DNA of 64,000 nt from Amphiura filiformis. Its lineage: Eukaryota; Echinodermata; Ophiuroidea; Amphilepidida; Amphiuridae. The notes beneath the pieces are model-generated. The model did not search any database. It was not told the DNA's origin and saw only the letters and a program-made list of their open reading frames with translations. Every line of letters starts with the position of its first letter. Within the stretch, counting starts at the first letter, position 1. Shown one piece after another: positions 46,101-52,839 of this stretch. The stretch lies in contig NC_092646.1 of assembly GCF_039555335.1 (NCBI RefSeq), positions 29,317,780-29,381,779 of the forward strand. The letters are read 5' to 3'. The translations under genes and the position numbers were made by a program.

Positions 46101-47295
46101 GCGCGAGACGTTCAATCGAGCACATCAGCGCAAGGGCTCTCACGAACTTAGCGGTAGCGTGGCGCGAGGCGTTCAATCGAAGCGTCAGCGCTTGCTGACA
46201 TAACCTCTCTGGATAGTATACTAATAGCAACAGAGCCCGAAAGTAGTGCTAGAAGGGCATATTATTAATGTTGAAATGTAGAATATTGGAGATATTCCTG
46301 CTGGATGAAGTTTGATCAAGGGGTTTAATTTTTAATTTTTTTTTTATAAATATTTTTAAAATTTTCTTTAAAAATCTAAATGGCGCCGTGCGCCACTCGG
46401 GAAGCCACGGCGCACCACAAGTGGCACGCACGCCGCTATTTGTGGACCCCTGCTTTAAAACCCCTTCTTAAATACATCATTTCTGATAGCTCTCCTTACT
46501 TGACCATTCTCTCCTTACATTCTATTGTTTAATGTTGTAAACAGCTCTCCTTGAAGGCTCCAGAAGAGCTATTTAATGCTCTCCTGGAAATTCCAACAGA
46601 TATAGATTCCTCTCAGTATCCAATTAAAAAATACAACTTCTAAATATTTAAGCTCATTCCTCTTCAGCCACCATTCTTACCATGTTGCTGATTGGCTCAA
46701 TAAATCATTATTCATACATGTAAGTCTTCTTGTAACCAATCAGGAGGTAGCACTCATGGGGTTATTACACCCTTCAAACTGTGTAATTCTGCAGAACAAT
46801 CCCAAAATGTTGGTGAAAATACAAGATGCCAAAAATTTGACGAAATGCATGTCTTCAAAAAATCTGGAATTCCATGGATTGATGAATATTTTGAACTTTT
46901 CTCTCCAAATGGCATTTTTACACTGTTTGCAACCTGTTGCACCTAAAAGTGAACTGTGGATATCCTCGGTTCACTGTGTTCACAGTTGCGAACTTGCGAT
47001 TCAATATCATTATACATGTAAATGTCCTCATTTGGAGGTGCTAACAAATGCACACCAACACACACACACTCTTCCCACACATACTACACATACATACCTG
47101 CAATTGCTACTAAACCCACATAGATGCTTAAATAGATCCAGAACCATTTATCATGCCAGTCCAATGGACCCTCTGGTTCACTGTATTCAGTACCATTACA
47201 TAAAATGATGCCCTCATCCTCTAGCGTGCAGTTCAGTTCCATATTGAGACCATGTACTGCAAAATGTTGATTTGACAGAGATAAACTTGGAAATC
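21953..47295 (-). CDS. CNNM-domain (DUF21) and CBS-pair membrane protein gene, eight exons, 5' end missing
   Basis: Joining the exons 47295-47098, 45831-45573, 37577-37518, 36787-36681, 35996-35804, 34205-33912, 24027-23881 and 22183-21953 gives a phase-consistent product of about 495 residues, apart from one missing base in exon 5. Order: short luminal N-terminus, about four hydrophobic segments with the motifs GLMSGLTMGLLSLDL and VVPQAVCTRYGLAIGA, an acidic linker, a CBS pair (ILSKGHSRVPVYDP; LGIITLEDILEQLLQEEILD), and a disordered Ser/Pro-rich tail. The family (CNNM/MpfA/CorC) handles Mg2+ and other divalent cations at membranes. The motifs are closer to plant/fungal DUF21-CBS proteins than to animal CNNM1-4 as I recall them, and no C-terminal cNMP-like domain is visible. 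The first exon (probably a signal sequence) was not found. Confidence 0.85.
22690..23027 (-). mobile_element. tRNA-derived SINE (minus strand), in intron 7
   Basis: Reading the minus strand from about 23027, the head contains TGGCTCAGTGG (A box) and GGATTCAATTCC (B box) about 45 bases apart. The body follows with gagaggatgttaagccattg, tgtcccatgtacagaa and gcacctgtacatctcgca, a block of the kind found in SINE bodies of many marine deuterostomes. End of the element is approximate. Confidence 0.65.
23254..23370. repeat. Short degenerate tandem repeat, attgcatcaac-type
   Basis: The phrase cattgcatcaac recurs four to five times (about 23260, 23287, 23317, 23350) with spacers of about 30 bases. 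It lies in intron 7 of the DUF21-CBS gene. Confidence 0.5.
23881..24027 (-). CDS. DUF21-CBS gene exon 7 (end of second CBS motif)
   Basis: Acceptor ctacag before 24027 and donor GTAAGT after 23881; 49 codons in phase 0. Encodes DILGIITLEDILEQLLQEEI followed by LDETDVFVDVRTAA. The GIITLEDxxExLLQEEIxDE block is the strongest family signature of DUF21-CBS proteins and closes the second CBS domain. The rest is basic and hydrophilic (RSQLRRSTSVLG). Confidence 0.93.
24471..24840 (+). pseudogene. Probable 5' end of a piggyBac-type transposon with N-terminal ORF
   Basis: TTAA at 24471-24474 followed by CCCTTTGTACCCG fits a piggyBac target and terminus. An ORF (about 24656-24838) follows with MASNRMFAADVLVAVLNDD and an acidic stretch ending ESKIDEDF, resembling the start of piggyBac-type transposases. 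No catalytic region follows: the frame runs into a hairpin element and stops. A truncated copy in intron 6 of the DUF21-CBS gene. Confidence 0.5.
24817..25223. mobile_element. Near-perfect hairpin element, about 400 bp
   Basis: The left arm (gctattcacaataaaggcgc, then agcggtttgcgatgtaatcg) matches the reverse complement of the right arm (cgattacatcgcaaaccgct, then cttattgtgaatagc) over about 140 bases with only a few differences. A weaker inner stem continues through ttacacgcgaatcgat / atcgatttgcgtgtaa. It ends the piggyBac-like ORF. Confidence 0.85.
25224..25872. other. Intron 6 sequence, nothing recognised
   Basis: AT-rich intronic DNA of the DUF21-CBS gene without clear repeats or exons. 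Confidence 0.35.
25873..26133. mobile_element. Inverted-repeat MITE, family B, copy 3 (uninterrupted)
   Basis: Ends tatgtgaccatcctccacaa and ttgtgctgaggggtcacata. The interior is about 90% like the copies at 4988 and 15783. On its opposite strand it carries gacatttaagtagtg, the empty site for the insertion seen in copy 2. Confidence 0.85.
26134..27570. other. Intron 6 sequence, nothing recognised
   Basis: AT-rich DNA without an exon-like ORF, RNA gene or inverted repeat that I can support. Confidence 0.35.
27571..27764. mobile_element. Inverted-repeat MITE, about 190 bp
   Basis: Ends tattttggttcatcccaagt and acttgaggtgaaccaaatta, continuing inward with ggtagtgacgt / acgtcactac. The interior is GC-richer (cacgcacgcgtacag). 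Confidence 0.7.
27765..28925. other. Intron 6 sequence with a short repeat tail at 28360-28500
   Basis: At 28365-28410 the phrase acagtgcctttaacatgtag followed by caaagcgctttaca resembles the 3' segments of widespread marine-animal SINEs. At 28525-28620 the phrase ttagcgatgtgaat occurs three times as a short degenerate tandem repeat. No exon is seen. Confidence 0.4.
28926..29115. mobile_element. Palindromic MITE, family A, copy 4
   Basis: Both internal arms are present (acccctatggaagacatggg; aggtcatgtcttccatagta), with gtgtgaattatgaatcgagt and gaaattcacacttcctgtgt between them. The right arm holds a 12-base local duplication (aggtcaatttaggtcatg). Confidence 0.65.
29116..31490. other. Intron 6 sequence, mostly unrecognised
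   Basis: At 29500-29600 a G-rich low-complexity repeat (aaggggggaggcaaaaaat) of the kind seen at 7290 and 38700 occurs. The remainder is AT-rich with no exon, RNA gene or clear element. Confidence 0.35.
31500..32600 (+). pseudogene. Dead non-LTR retrotransposon, reverse transcriptase region
   Basis: Frame fragments read SGVPQGSVIGPTLFL (31616-31660), then after a frameshift LNDIVADINSTLWLFTNDSI, and further on LKLEYSSVAWNPFS (about 32025-32070) and a final block ending LYKIHHGLVNI. These are conserved pieces of CR1/Jockey/L2-group reverse transcriptases: the PQGS.LGP block, the F.DD active-site region (here FTND, so one catalytic Asp is replaced) and the EY...WDP block. Several stops and frameshifts and a MITE insertion make it non-functional. 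Confidence 0.8.
32121..32295. mobile_element. TA-flanked MITE (175 bp) inserted in the LINE remnant
   Basis: Ends attgaccttttcggtaaatc and gatttactgaaaaggtcaat, continuing as ccataagcctttt-type arms. TA lies at 32119-32120 and 32296-32297. This fits a Tc1/mariner-type target. It also carries tgacgtca-like sites near both arms. Confidence 0.8.
32601..33266. other. Intron 6 sequence, nothing recognised
   Basis: AT-rich intronic DNA; no supported features. Confidence 0.35.
33267..33467. mobile_element. Palindromic MITE, family A, copy 5
   Basis: A good copy: ggactattccagttgaaatc on the left and gatttcaactggagtagcc on the right, with gaagacatgaccttaatctc and gagattaaggtcatgtct in the arms. Confidence 0.75.
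33912..34205 (-). CDS. DUF21-CBS gene exon 6 (CBS pair core)
   Basis: Acceptor ctacag before 34205 and donor GTAAGA after 33912; 98 codons, phase 0 at both ends. It opens with ILSKGHSRVPVYDPQEDTIR, continues GILLVKNLIELNP and later MEQIFLQYGRPLPIVPCNMP and LLNDMQTGRCHMAAVTAEAE. The KGHSRVPVY and GILLVKNL motifs are the first CBS domain of the family, and HMAAV opens the second. Such Bateman modules bind adenine nucleotides and gate transport. No damage is seen. Confidence 0.95.
34206..35337. other. Intron 5 sequence, nothing firmly recognised
   Basis: An ORF at 34967-35281 (+) is open for 104 codons but resembles nothing I know. It lies between inverted phrases (catgggtcgatagt at 34984 and actatcgacccatg at 35058). 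Treated as non-coding. Confidence 0.35.
35338..35725 (+). mobile_element. SINE-like element with ATT tail, in intron 5
   Basis: It starts with a tRNA-like head (gagcgagttggtgcagcggt, then gttctctcgcc) and ends aaaggcgctatatataaatc followed by a TTATTATTATTTTATTA tail. The phrase ggcgctatataaat plus a simple tail is a frequent end of marine deuterostome SINEs. Its 3' end is about 80 bases from the donor of exon 5. The B box is not recognisable. Confidence 0.55.
35804..35996 (-). CDS. DUF21-CBS gene exon 5 (linker before CBS), with one-base frameshift
   Basis: Acceptor caacag before 35996, donor GTTTGT after 35804. It completes the split codon from exon 4 as GAA and reads ELGALVDLHQ, then NEEPLTEDEVMIIKGA. 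At about 35904-35905 the frame is lost. Adding one base restores LKMRHKEVKDAYVQLDRVFM and the rest to the phase-0 donor. The uncorrected frame reaches a stop 15 codons later. Family members have the same layout (GAL..., then a segment before the first CBS strand). Either a real mutation or a consensus error. Confidence 0.85.
36076..36160. mobile_element. Palindromic MITE, family A, copy 6 (partial)
   Basis: Contains accccctatgggagacatga, cattaatcttccacacaggg and tgatttcaaatggtatgggg. Only the left half is recognisable. It lies in intron 4. Confidence 0.55.
36161..36680. other. Intron 4 sequence, nothing recognised
   Basis: No repeat or exon signal is seen apart from the donor of exon 4 at its edge. 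Confidence 0.35.
36681..36787 (-). CDS. DUF21-CBS gene exon 4 (fourth membrane segment)
   Basis: Acceptor tttcaag before 36787 follows a long pyrimidine tract, donor GTAAGT after 36681. Starting with one base (completing CCA, Pro), it encodes LVYCLMALLFIIAWPIAKIL followed by DCVLGHEHGTFFRRA. The AWPIAKILD..LGHEHGTFFRRAE arrangement is characteristic of the end of the DUF21 domain. The hydrophobic stretch is long enough for one membrane span. Confidence 0.93.
37205..37365 (+). repeat. Dispersed repeat family D, copy in intron 3
   Basis: Phrases gggcaagatttttggcaggc and ggcaagtaattttttggtgg with G runs, then taattatttcacagcccct. Same family as 9495, 47952 and 54068. Confidence 0.6.
37518..37577 (-). 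CDS. DUF21-CBS gene exon 3 (60-base micro-exon)
   Basis: Acceptor ctttcag before 37577, donor GTAAGT after 37518. The first base completes GAA and the exon encodes VVPQAVCTRYGLAIGATLA plus two bases of the next Pro codon. The (G)E..PQA...RYGL..GA motif is nearly invariant in DUF21 proteins. Phases on both sides fit exons 2 and 4 exactly, which supports this small exon. Confidence 0.95.
37578..41383. other. Intron 2 sequence with a G-rich repeat at 38700-38860
   Basis: The block at 38700-38860 (tttgggggagggggtgcaaa, then aaagtggactttttt) is the inverted relative of 7290-7440. A short hairpin of tggagtgactaaa-type words lies at 39613-39678. The remaining 3.5 kb shows no exon, RNA gene or element that I can support. 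Confidence 0.4.
41384..42272. mobile_element. Inverted-repeat DNA transposon remnant, about 890 bp, in intron 2
   Basis: Ends accgggtgtcccaaaaaaag and ctttttatgggacaccttgt, continuing inward with gttacatgtaga / tctacatgtaac. No transposase frame is visible. Termini of the type acagggtgtccca also occur singly near 59325 and 60961. Confidence 0.7.
42273..44199. other. Intron 2 sequence, nothing recognised
   Basis: AT-rich; no exon-like frame or clear inverted repeat. Confidence 0.35.
44200..44788. mobile_element. Inverted-repeat element, about 590 bp, in intron 2
   Basis: Ends ggtgtatcagttcgggggca and tgcccccgaactggtatacc, continued inward by gacgtctctga / tcagagacgtc. The interior has a second small palindrome (actatccaattcatgaattg, 44502 onward). 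No ORF of interest. Confidence 0.7.
45261..45555. mobile_element. TTAA-flanked element, second copy, adjacent to exon 2
   Basis: Inverse orientation of the 15914-16249 element: left end agggcatttttgtgatccat, right end ggatcatgaaatactcct, TTAA at 45256-45259 and 45556-45559. It sits 14 bases beyond the donor dinucleotide of exon 2, inside intron 2. Confidence 0.85.
45573..45831 (-). CDS. DUF21-CBS gene exon 2 (membrane segments 1-3)
   Basis: Acceptor catccacag before 45831, donor GTAAGT after 45573; enters and leaves in phases that fit exons 1 and 3. It encodes LMSGLTMGLLSLDLTSLKVL, KKEERVYAKRITPLIEKHH, LLLVTLLLANAAAVESMPIF and ITNPIVAIAVSVTAVLIFGE. The SGLTMGLLSLD and LLLANA.VES.PIFLD motifs define the DUF21 (CNNM transmembrane) domain; animal CNNM1-4 instead have FSGLNLGLMALD at the first site. 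Confined between two mobile elements. Confidence 0.96.
45863..46452. mobile_element. hAT-type element, about 590 bp, in intron 1
   Basis: Terminal repeats caggcttcctcaaatag and ctatttgtggacccctg. The flanks are CTTTAACC (45855-45862) and CTTTAAAA (46453-46460), an imperfect 8-base duplication. The ends resemble Charlie-like hAT termini. Internally a block of about 55 bases (cacgaacttagcg..., gcgcgag.cgttcaatcga) is tandemly duplicated at 46079-46195. Confidence 0.65.
46453..47097. other. Intron 1 sequence with a MITE-like end at 46660-46770
   Basis: The segment 46660-46770 shares ccattcttaccat, cca.tcag and ggtagcactcatggggttat with 1280-1411 in inverted order. The rest, including the ORF at 46756-47208, shows no protein resemblance. 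Confidence 0.45.
47098..47295 (-). CDS. DUF21-CBS gene exon 1 of those found (N-terminal region)
   Basis: Acceptor ttcctctgcag before 47295, donor GTATGT after 47098. In the phase required by exon 2 it reads FPSLSLSNQHFAVHGLNMEL, then CTLEDEGIILCNGTEYSEPE, then WFWIYLSIYVGLVAIAG, whose last codon is completed by exon 2. The hydrophilic part with two Cys and an N-glycosylation-type NGT fits a luminal/extracellular N-terminus before the first membrane helix. A further upstream exon with start codon and signal peptide is expected, because the exon begins with a split codon at a good acceptor; I could not locate it. Confidence 0.85.
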
Positions 47296-47951
47296 CTGCA
47301 GAGGAAAATAGTATAAATATTAATAATGTGAATTATTAAAGGATAGTATGATTGACAACCTCTTCCCCGCAGGTACAAAAATGTAGCGACACTGCACCGA
47401 GTACCACTAAAAATATCCCAATTGGAGTAAATCATCATCCGAAGACACCATTTTTGTACAAGTTTTAAACTTGTCACTACAACCAAGGCTAACCATACGC
47501 TGGGTCTGCTTCGATCGCAGAAATTAATTTTATCACTGCAACACTGCAAAATAATTGTAGACCCACAACTAGAATATAGTTCTTTGAGAATAATCTTGGC
47601 TGGGCTGCTTGCCGGGGCTGCTTATGGCTCCACAGCTCCACTTCACTAAGCATCAGCATTGTCTTTGTCGATTACCGTACATCAAATTAGCTGACGTCCT
47701 TTTTGATGGACTAGAATATATATGGAACTATTATAGCAGGGAAAGTATTCTCATACCAACTATCAAACAGACCTCAAATGGGATTTTATAGCCTGCATTA
47801 GGGCATGACTTCCGGAGAAGATTTTGAATATTGGGGGCTCAAAATTTTGGACGAAACGTTTAAGCAGTGGGTGTGTGGGAGGGGCTTTTGAAATGCAATG
47901 CATATATGTTTACATGAATTGTACCTTCATTTTGAATTATACCTTTAAATT
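47296..47951. other. Upstream intron sequence, nothing recognised
   Basis: Should be intron upstream of the first identified exon. No candidate first exon stands out. Confidence 0.35.
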
Positions 47952-48120
47952 AGGGGCTGTGCAATAATTATGTGTACCCCCGTGGTGAATTCTCAAAATG
48001 GTCTGCTAAAAATTGCTTCCCCCCCTTTGACCGTGCCAAAAAATCTTTGCCCCCCTTTGACGTGCCAATAAAACCTTTGCCCCCCCTTTTGACGTGCCAA
48101 AAAATCTGTGCCCCCGCCTT
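47952..48120 (+). repeat. Dispersed repeat family D copy
   Basis: Begins aggggctgtgcaataattat and continues with three approximately 30-base units of the type ccccctttgacgtgccaaaa. The same head (ggggctgtgcaataattatg) occurs at 54070. Confidence 0.7.
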
Positions 48121-48403
48121 CATGCTTTACATGTATATGCAAGAATTTGGGGAACCAAAATTCAAACCCTTAAATTGTCTTATCATATAATGCTAGTGCA
48201 GCGAGCAGGATATTTTGCATATTTGATCATGTTTCTAACATTTTCCTACACCTTTTTATAGAAACGGTGCCCAAAATATCTGTGCCAAAAATTGCTTGAG
48301 GAGATAGAGGTAGCTGAAGATAGTGATGATAATTAAATAACTGCAAAAAGAACAAAATTGTATTAACCAGTGAACAATTCAAATTTTATGTTGCGTATGG
48401 CTA

Positions 48404-50108
48404 ACTCCATGAAGTTGGGGCACAAAGTGTGACATAAGGGTCAAAATTTCAAAATGACTTAATTCTAAATGTAATGTGTGTTTTAGTTACTTCAACTATC
48501 ATACTTCAACAAAAAAGTGATCTTTTTACATTGGAAAGTACAGAATTTCTGTGGAAGTGCTATGTTGTTCAGTAGTGGAGGCAAATATCACGATGCTACA
48601 TGGACACCATTTTATACTAGCTCTCTCTATTTTAAACATACTGTCCATAACATGTCTTAATAAAATACTTTTTTATGATGTCCTACCATGGCAAATTCGC
48701 ATAATATTACCAATTACACTATCTTAAATCAGAAACAAAAGTTATGAGGCATCAAAGATGAAGGATGACAGGTAAATCTATTCAAAATTATGTTTGATTT
48801 CTTTTTGTATCTAAAATTCACAAGGAATATATTTGCAGCTACCTAGGATGGTTCAGAAAGTATTAGATTCACAGCTGGTAGTTTATTTTAAAACTAGAAG
48901 TAAAAAAACTTGCCTTTGTTGCAAAAATTCAACATAATTCTACCGATGCTACTTGGACACCGTGTCCTGTAGAATCGGTAGGATTGTGAGTTTTGCACAA
49001 GAAGTAATCATACTTTGTGGTAAAGTTATTTAAAAATTATATTTGGGCCTACGGACATTAAAAGTTGTAGAAAAAATAAAACAAGCATACCTAAAAAACT
49101 GGTGAATACATAAAACTGACAAAACTGTGTACCGATGCTACATGGACACCGTGTCTGATAGTGCATAAAAATTTGTATTGAACACATAAATATTTTACAA
49201 TTAATGTTTGCCTGCCCTCAAAAGTTAATATGTTTAGTTGTTTGTCATCTAGTTTCAAAATATAAGAAGAAATTACATAAATTTTAACTGTTTGCTTCCC
49301 AATGCTATACTTTGATCACGATGCTACATCCCGATGCTACATGGACACCGCACCATTTTTTTCAAAATATTTACTCTTTGGTAAAATGGCAGCTCCTCAA
49401 ATCAAGTTCCCTTGAAAACCCCTACCCAGTCACATCTTAAAATAAGTCCATTCATGTCAGTATGTGTACTGACCTTGCTGTAAGCAAGTATAATGGTTTG
49501 AAATCTCCCGATGCTACACGTGGACACCACGGTTACATTTTCTCATGAAATTTTTAAACGACTGAGAGCTTAGGCACAAATGCTGGTCAAATTTCCTATA
49601 ACACGTTTACATCAATAAAAACACAAAACAAATTGATTTGAATGATACATGTATGTGCTGTGGGTGAGCTGTTATACCGATGCTACTCTTATTTTTCTGG
49701 ACACCGCGTGTAGCATCGGGAAGCTCATTTTTGACATCCCATAAATTTTAATTGACTGGTTTCTGTTTTGTTTAAATGTACTTTTTAGTTACTACCAACA
49801 TTAATTCATGTAATATTATGTAAAACTGTGACTGTTTGATGTTACAATTGAAATTATTTGTATTCCGCATACTTGCTTTTTTTTTTTCTTTTTTTTTGCC
49901 CTAAAAAGTGCTGGACACCAACCACTTAATGGCCCGTAAAAATAAAAATATAATAGGTACAATTTTCAAGTAACTTTTACATGAAAGTTAAACATCATAT
50001 CTATTTAGAAAATATCAACTGAGGAGAAAAGGTTCATATAAGAAATATTAAACTGCATTTATACTATAAAATTCTCCCAATTTGTAATGTGTCCCAACTT
50101 CATGGAAA
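48404..50108. mobile_element. 1.7-kb TA-flanked inverted-repeat element with spaced 18-base motif
   Basis: Ends actccatgaagttggggcac and gtgtcccaacttcatggaaa pair; TA is at 48402-48403 and 50109-50110. It encodes no recognisable protein. The motif CGATGCTACATGGACACC or a close variant appears at 48591, 48944, 49133, 49332 and 49509, in a split form at 49678, and as a half-site at 49909. Reverse-orientation partners follow at 48962-48980 and 49709-49720. The spacer sequences are AT-rich and mostly unlike each other. Confidence 0.7.
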
Positions 50109-51520
50109 TATTAAGTCACCATTTATATTTTCCACATACAGAAACCAGGTGCTGGGAAAATTTTCAAATCGTCCCGCTAATCTGATCCTACAATTAGTGG
50201 TACAAATGCGCGCGAAGCGTGCGAAAAATTACGATTTTCATGCTAAAATAGCCATTTCACGTTCCCATGTTCTCCTTTTTTGTGTGAAAATTTTAGGGAG
50301 TTCGATCGACCCCCCCTGGCTATGGGTCTGCATACAATGATACATGTGCATGTATTTAACTGCATGGGTTTCAGAGAAGAATGGCAGTCCCTTGAGCTCA
50401 GATTGACGCAAGCGCCCTATTAATGAGCGACGTGACCACAGGTATAGGTGCCGATCTGTGCCAACCAATGATTTGATGCATGATCGGCCAATCAGATTAT
50501 CGGTCGTTGCTATGATTGTCAGACAATCGATTCAGCCAATCAGAACCCCACTTCCATGTTTACGCTCTGCAGTCTGCACCCTCTCAAAATGTTAACAAGT
50601 GCCGTTCTTCTCTGATAAAAACTGTAGTATGATGTAGTCTTTCTCGAGAAACACTAGGCTAGGCATGTCCACATTGCTTATTATAGAGGGCGACATTCAA
50701 TCCAAAAAGTTGCGACCACAGTAGCTCACAGTCAATGGCTTAACTGTGTAATCCCCATAGGTAAATACAAAAATTTGAAATTTGGACACCAGAAACTTGG
50801 AGACGTAGTCTAAAAAGTGCTGGTACTTTATCCTTCCTACAGAAGTCATCATGCAGTGAAAGTTAGATTTCATAAAATAAAATCGCCTTTGTGTAAAATG
50901 GATCATCGTGGTAAAAAATGATGCCTTACATGCTCTTTTTGTACAGTAAGTCATTGTAAGGCATTGTCAATGATGGCCGCAGAAAAGTGCAGTTTTTTTA
51001 AAAACATACATTTGCCCAAAACTTCGCTAATTTTTGACCTACAGACATAGTTGACGGACCCCTCATTTTTTAAGTAAATATAATCACCTTTTTAAACAAA
51101 ATAATTTCCATGTGAAATATCCTACTTGAAAATTTTGTGAACATGCCTAAACTAGGCTACAAGCAACTGATTTGCTCACGTTAGAGAATATTTCGAACAA
51201 ATATATACATGTAGTCCTGCAAGCAAGACTTGAACTCAAAATTCATGACATTAAACACTGTTTTTGTATCTTGATCACTGACATTGTTCAATGACAGCCT
51301 GTGACGGTGACGTCAAAAGAAAGTGTCATGACATGTAGAGCCATCCTGTCTAAGTGGTTTGTTTTAATTTCTATCTAGTTGCGCATTCATGAGATGCTAA
51401 TTTCTATTGTGTTAATTTCTGTTGTGATGAACACGCATCTATTCAATTCTCTCTCACTTCAATGGACATGGTGATTGGTGAATAAAAATGATGGCCATCG
51501 ACATGATCGAGGTCGTGTGA
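50109..51520. other. Intergenic stretch, nothing firmly recognised
   Basis: At 50205-50320 the phrase gcgcgcgaagcgtgcgaaaa, then ccccccctggctatgggtct, matches a common repeat type (compare 53796-53830). No gene is seen. Confidence 0.35.
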
Positions 51521-51528
51521 CTGTCCAG

Positions 51529-52014
51529 TAGGGGTGTGATTTTCGGGTAATTTTGTGCCCGGGTACCGGCGCATTTTTGAGGCGGGTAACGGTACTGAAA
51601 TTGCAAAAAAAAAAATAAAAATAATTTTTTTTTTCAAATTTTTTTCGGTTTTGTAGTGTCTCTGGACCTAGACCTAAATGCTAGGATCATGGTTGACCTA
51701 AAAAAAAAAATTTAAAAAAAAATTAAATTTTGCACATTGTTTTGTTATTTTAATATGAAAATTGATACATGTCATAGTTTTCATGTCATACTCTATTAAT
51801 GATATCAAAATGCATTGAATTTGAATGCATTTTGATATAATTAATAGAGTCTTACATGAAAACTATGTATCAATTTTCATATTAAAATTACAAAACAATA
51901 TGCAAAATTATTATTATTTTTTTTTTAAATTTCGGTACCGGGCAGGGAATTTCCTGCCCAGGTAATAGGATTATCGGGCGGGACTCGAATTCCCGGGACT
52001 CACTCACACCCTTA
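51529..52014. mobile_element. hAT-type non-autonomous element (486 bp) with 8-base target duplication
   Basis: CTGTCCAG occurs at 51521-51528 and again at 52015-52022. The element starts TAGGGGTGTGA and ends TCACACCCTTA. Next to each end are gggtaccg / cggtaccggg phrases, and the centre (about 51740-51905) is a second long palindrome (attgatacatgtcatagttt / aactatgtatcaattttcat). An exact 8-base duplication with TAGGGGTGTG-type ends is typical of hAT transposons. Confidence 0.9.
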
Positions 52015-52564
52015 CTGTCCAGAAAAGATTATGCGTTTGTATTGTTCTCAGAAAAAAACCAGGTTATATGGCACTCTAGCTGAAATACAGCAAGATGTAC
52101 ATATACTCATATAGTAAAATGTAAACCTGTATTTTAGATAGAGTATCTCGAGCTACATGGTAAATAATGCATGAAATTGAAAATGTAGTTTACTAGTTGT
52201 AAGCTTACTCACAAATGATATTCGATTTAGTACGCTGTGCTGGGTCCGAGCACTATCTGAGTCTACTTTGTTTTTATGAGTGACCTTGCAATTGCATTGC
52301 CCTTGCTTAATCAACTGGTTTCTATGACATTAATTTGAGATTATTCTTCCGCTAGCCGAGAGTATGAAAGCAGCATTACACAATTTATCACTCACAGTCA
52401 CCCGGAAGTGCACTAGCAACTGTGCTGGTCACATTTTCATACCGGAATTAATTGGAAGCCAAGTATGGAACGCCTCATCGACCATAAATTGTCCATTTCT
52501 TATGACAGGTGGTATGCGCCGTGCATTCTCTAAATTCAGTACATTTCCGTCGTCAACCGTGTAA

Positions 52565-52839
52565 GGGACCGTTCACAAACACTTCTAAGGGGGGCCTGAT
52601 GCAAAAAGGGGGCCCTGAAAATTTTGACCCTCCAAAGGGGGGCCTGAAAAAATGACCACAAATTTTTCTGGGAAAATTGAGTTTAGGCCTATATGCTTTT
52701 TTATGGGGTTGACCGATAATTTTCATGTCAAAAAGGGGGGGCCCTGACATTTTTCGAGGTCTGTAAAGGGGCCCCGAAAATGTTCGTGATAATTTTTTTT
52801 GCATCAGGCCCCCCCTTACAAGTGTTTGTGAACGGTCCC
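52565..52839. mobile_element. TAA-flanked inverted-repeat element, 275 bp
   Basis: Ends gggaccgttcacaaacactt and aagtgtttgtgaacggtccc with TAA at 52562-52564 and 52840-52842. The arms continue with ggggggcctgatgcaaaaa / tttttgcatcaggcccccc. A 3-base TAA duplication suggests the Harbinger/ISL2EU group. Confidence 0.85.

Noticed and set aside
46756-47208. 150-codon ORF as a gene
   Set aside because: It overlaps exon 1 of the minus-strand DUF21-CBS gene on the opposite strand and has low-complexity His/Thr content from a CA-rich stretch.
21953-47295. Naming the gene CNNM1-4
   Set aside because: Diagnostic motifs (SGLTMGLLSLDL, no cNMP-like domain) differ from the animal CNNM1-4 group, so no symbol is given.
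47214-47549. 111-codon minus ORF as the true start of the DUF21-CBS gene
   Set aside because: Its frame differs from the phase required by exon 2, and it crosses a good acceptor at 47296; the shifted frame in 47295-47098 joins exon 2 correctly.
48591-49696. CRISPR-like interpretation of spaced repeats
   Set aside because: Intervals of 170-350 bases, variable spacing, inverted partners and an animal genome all argue against it.
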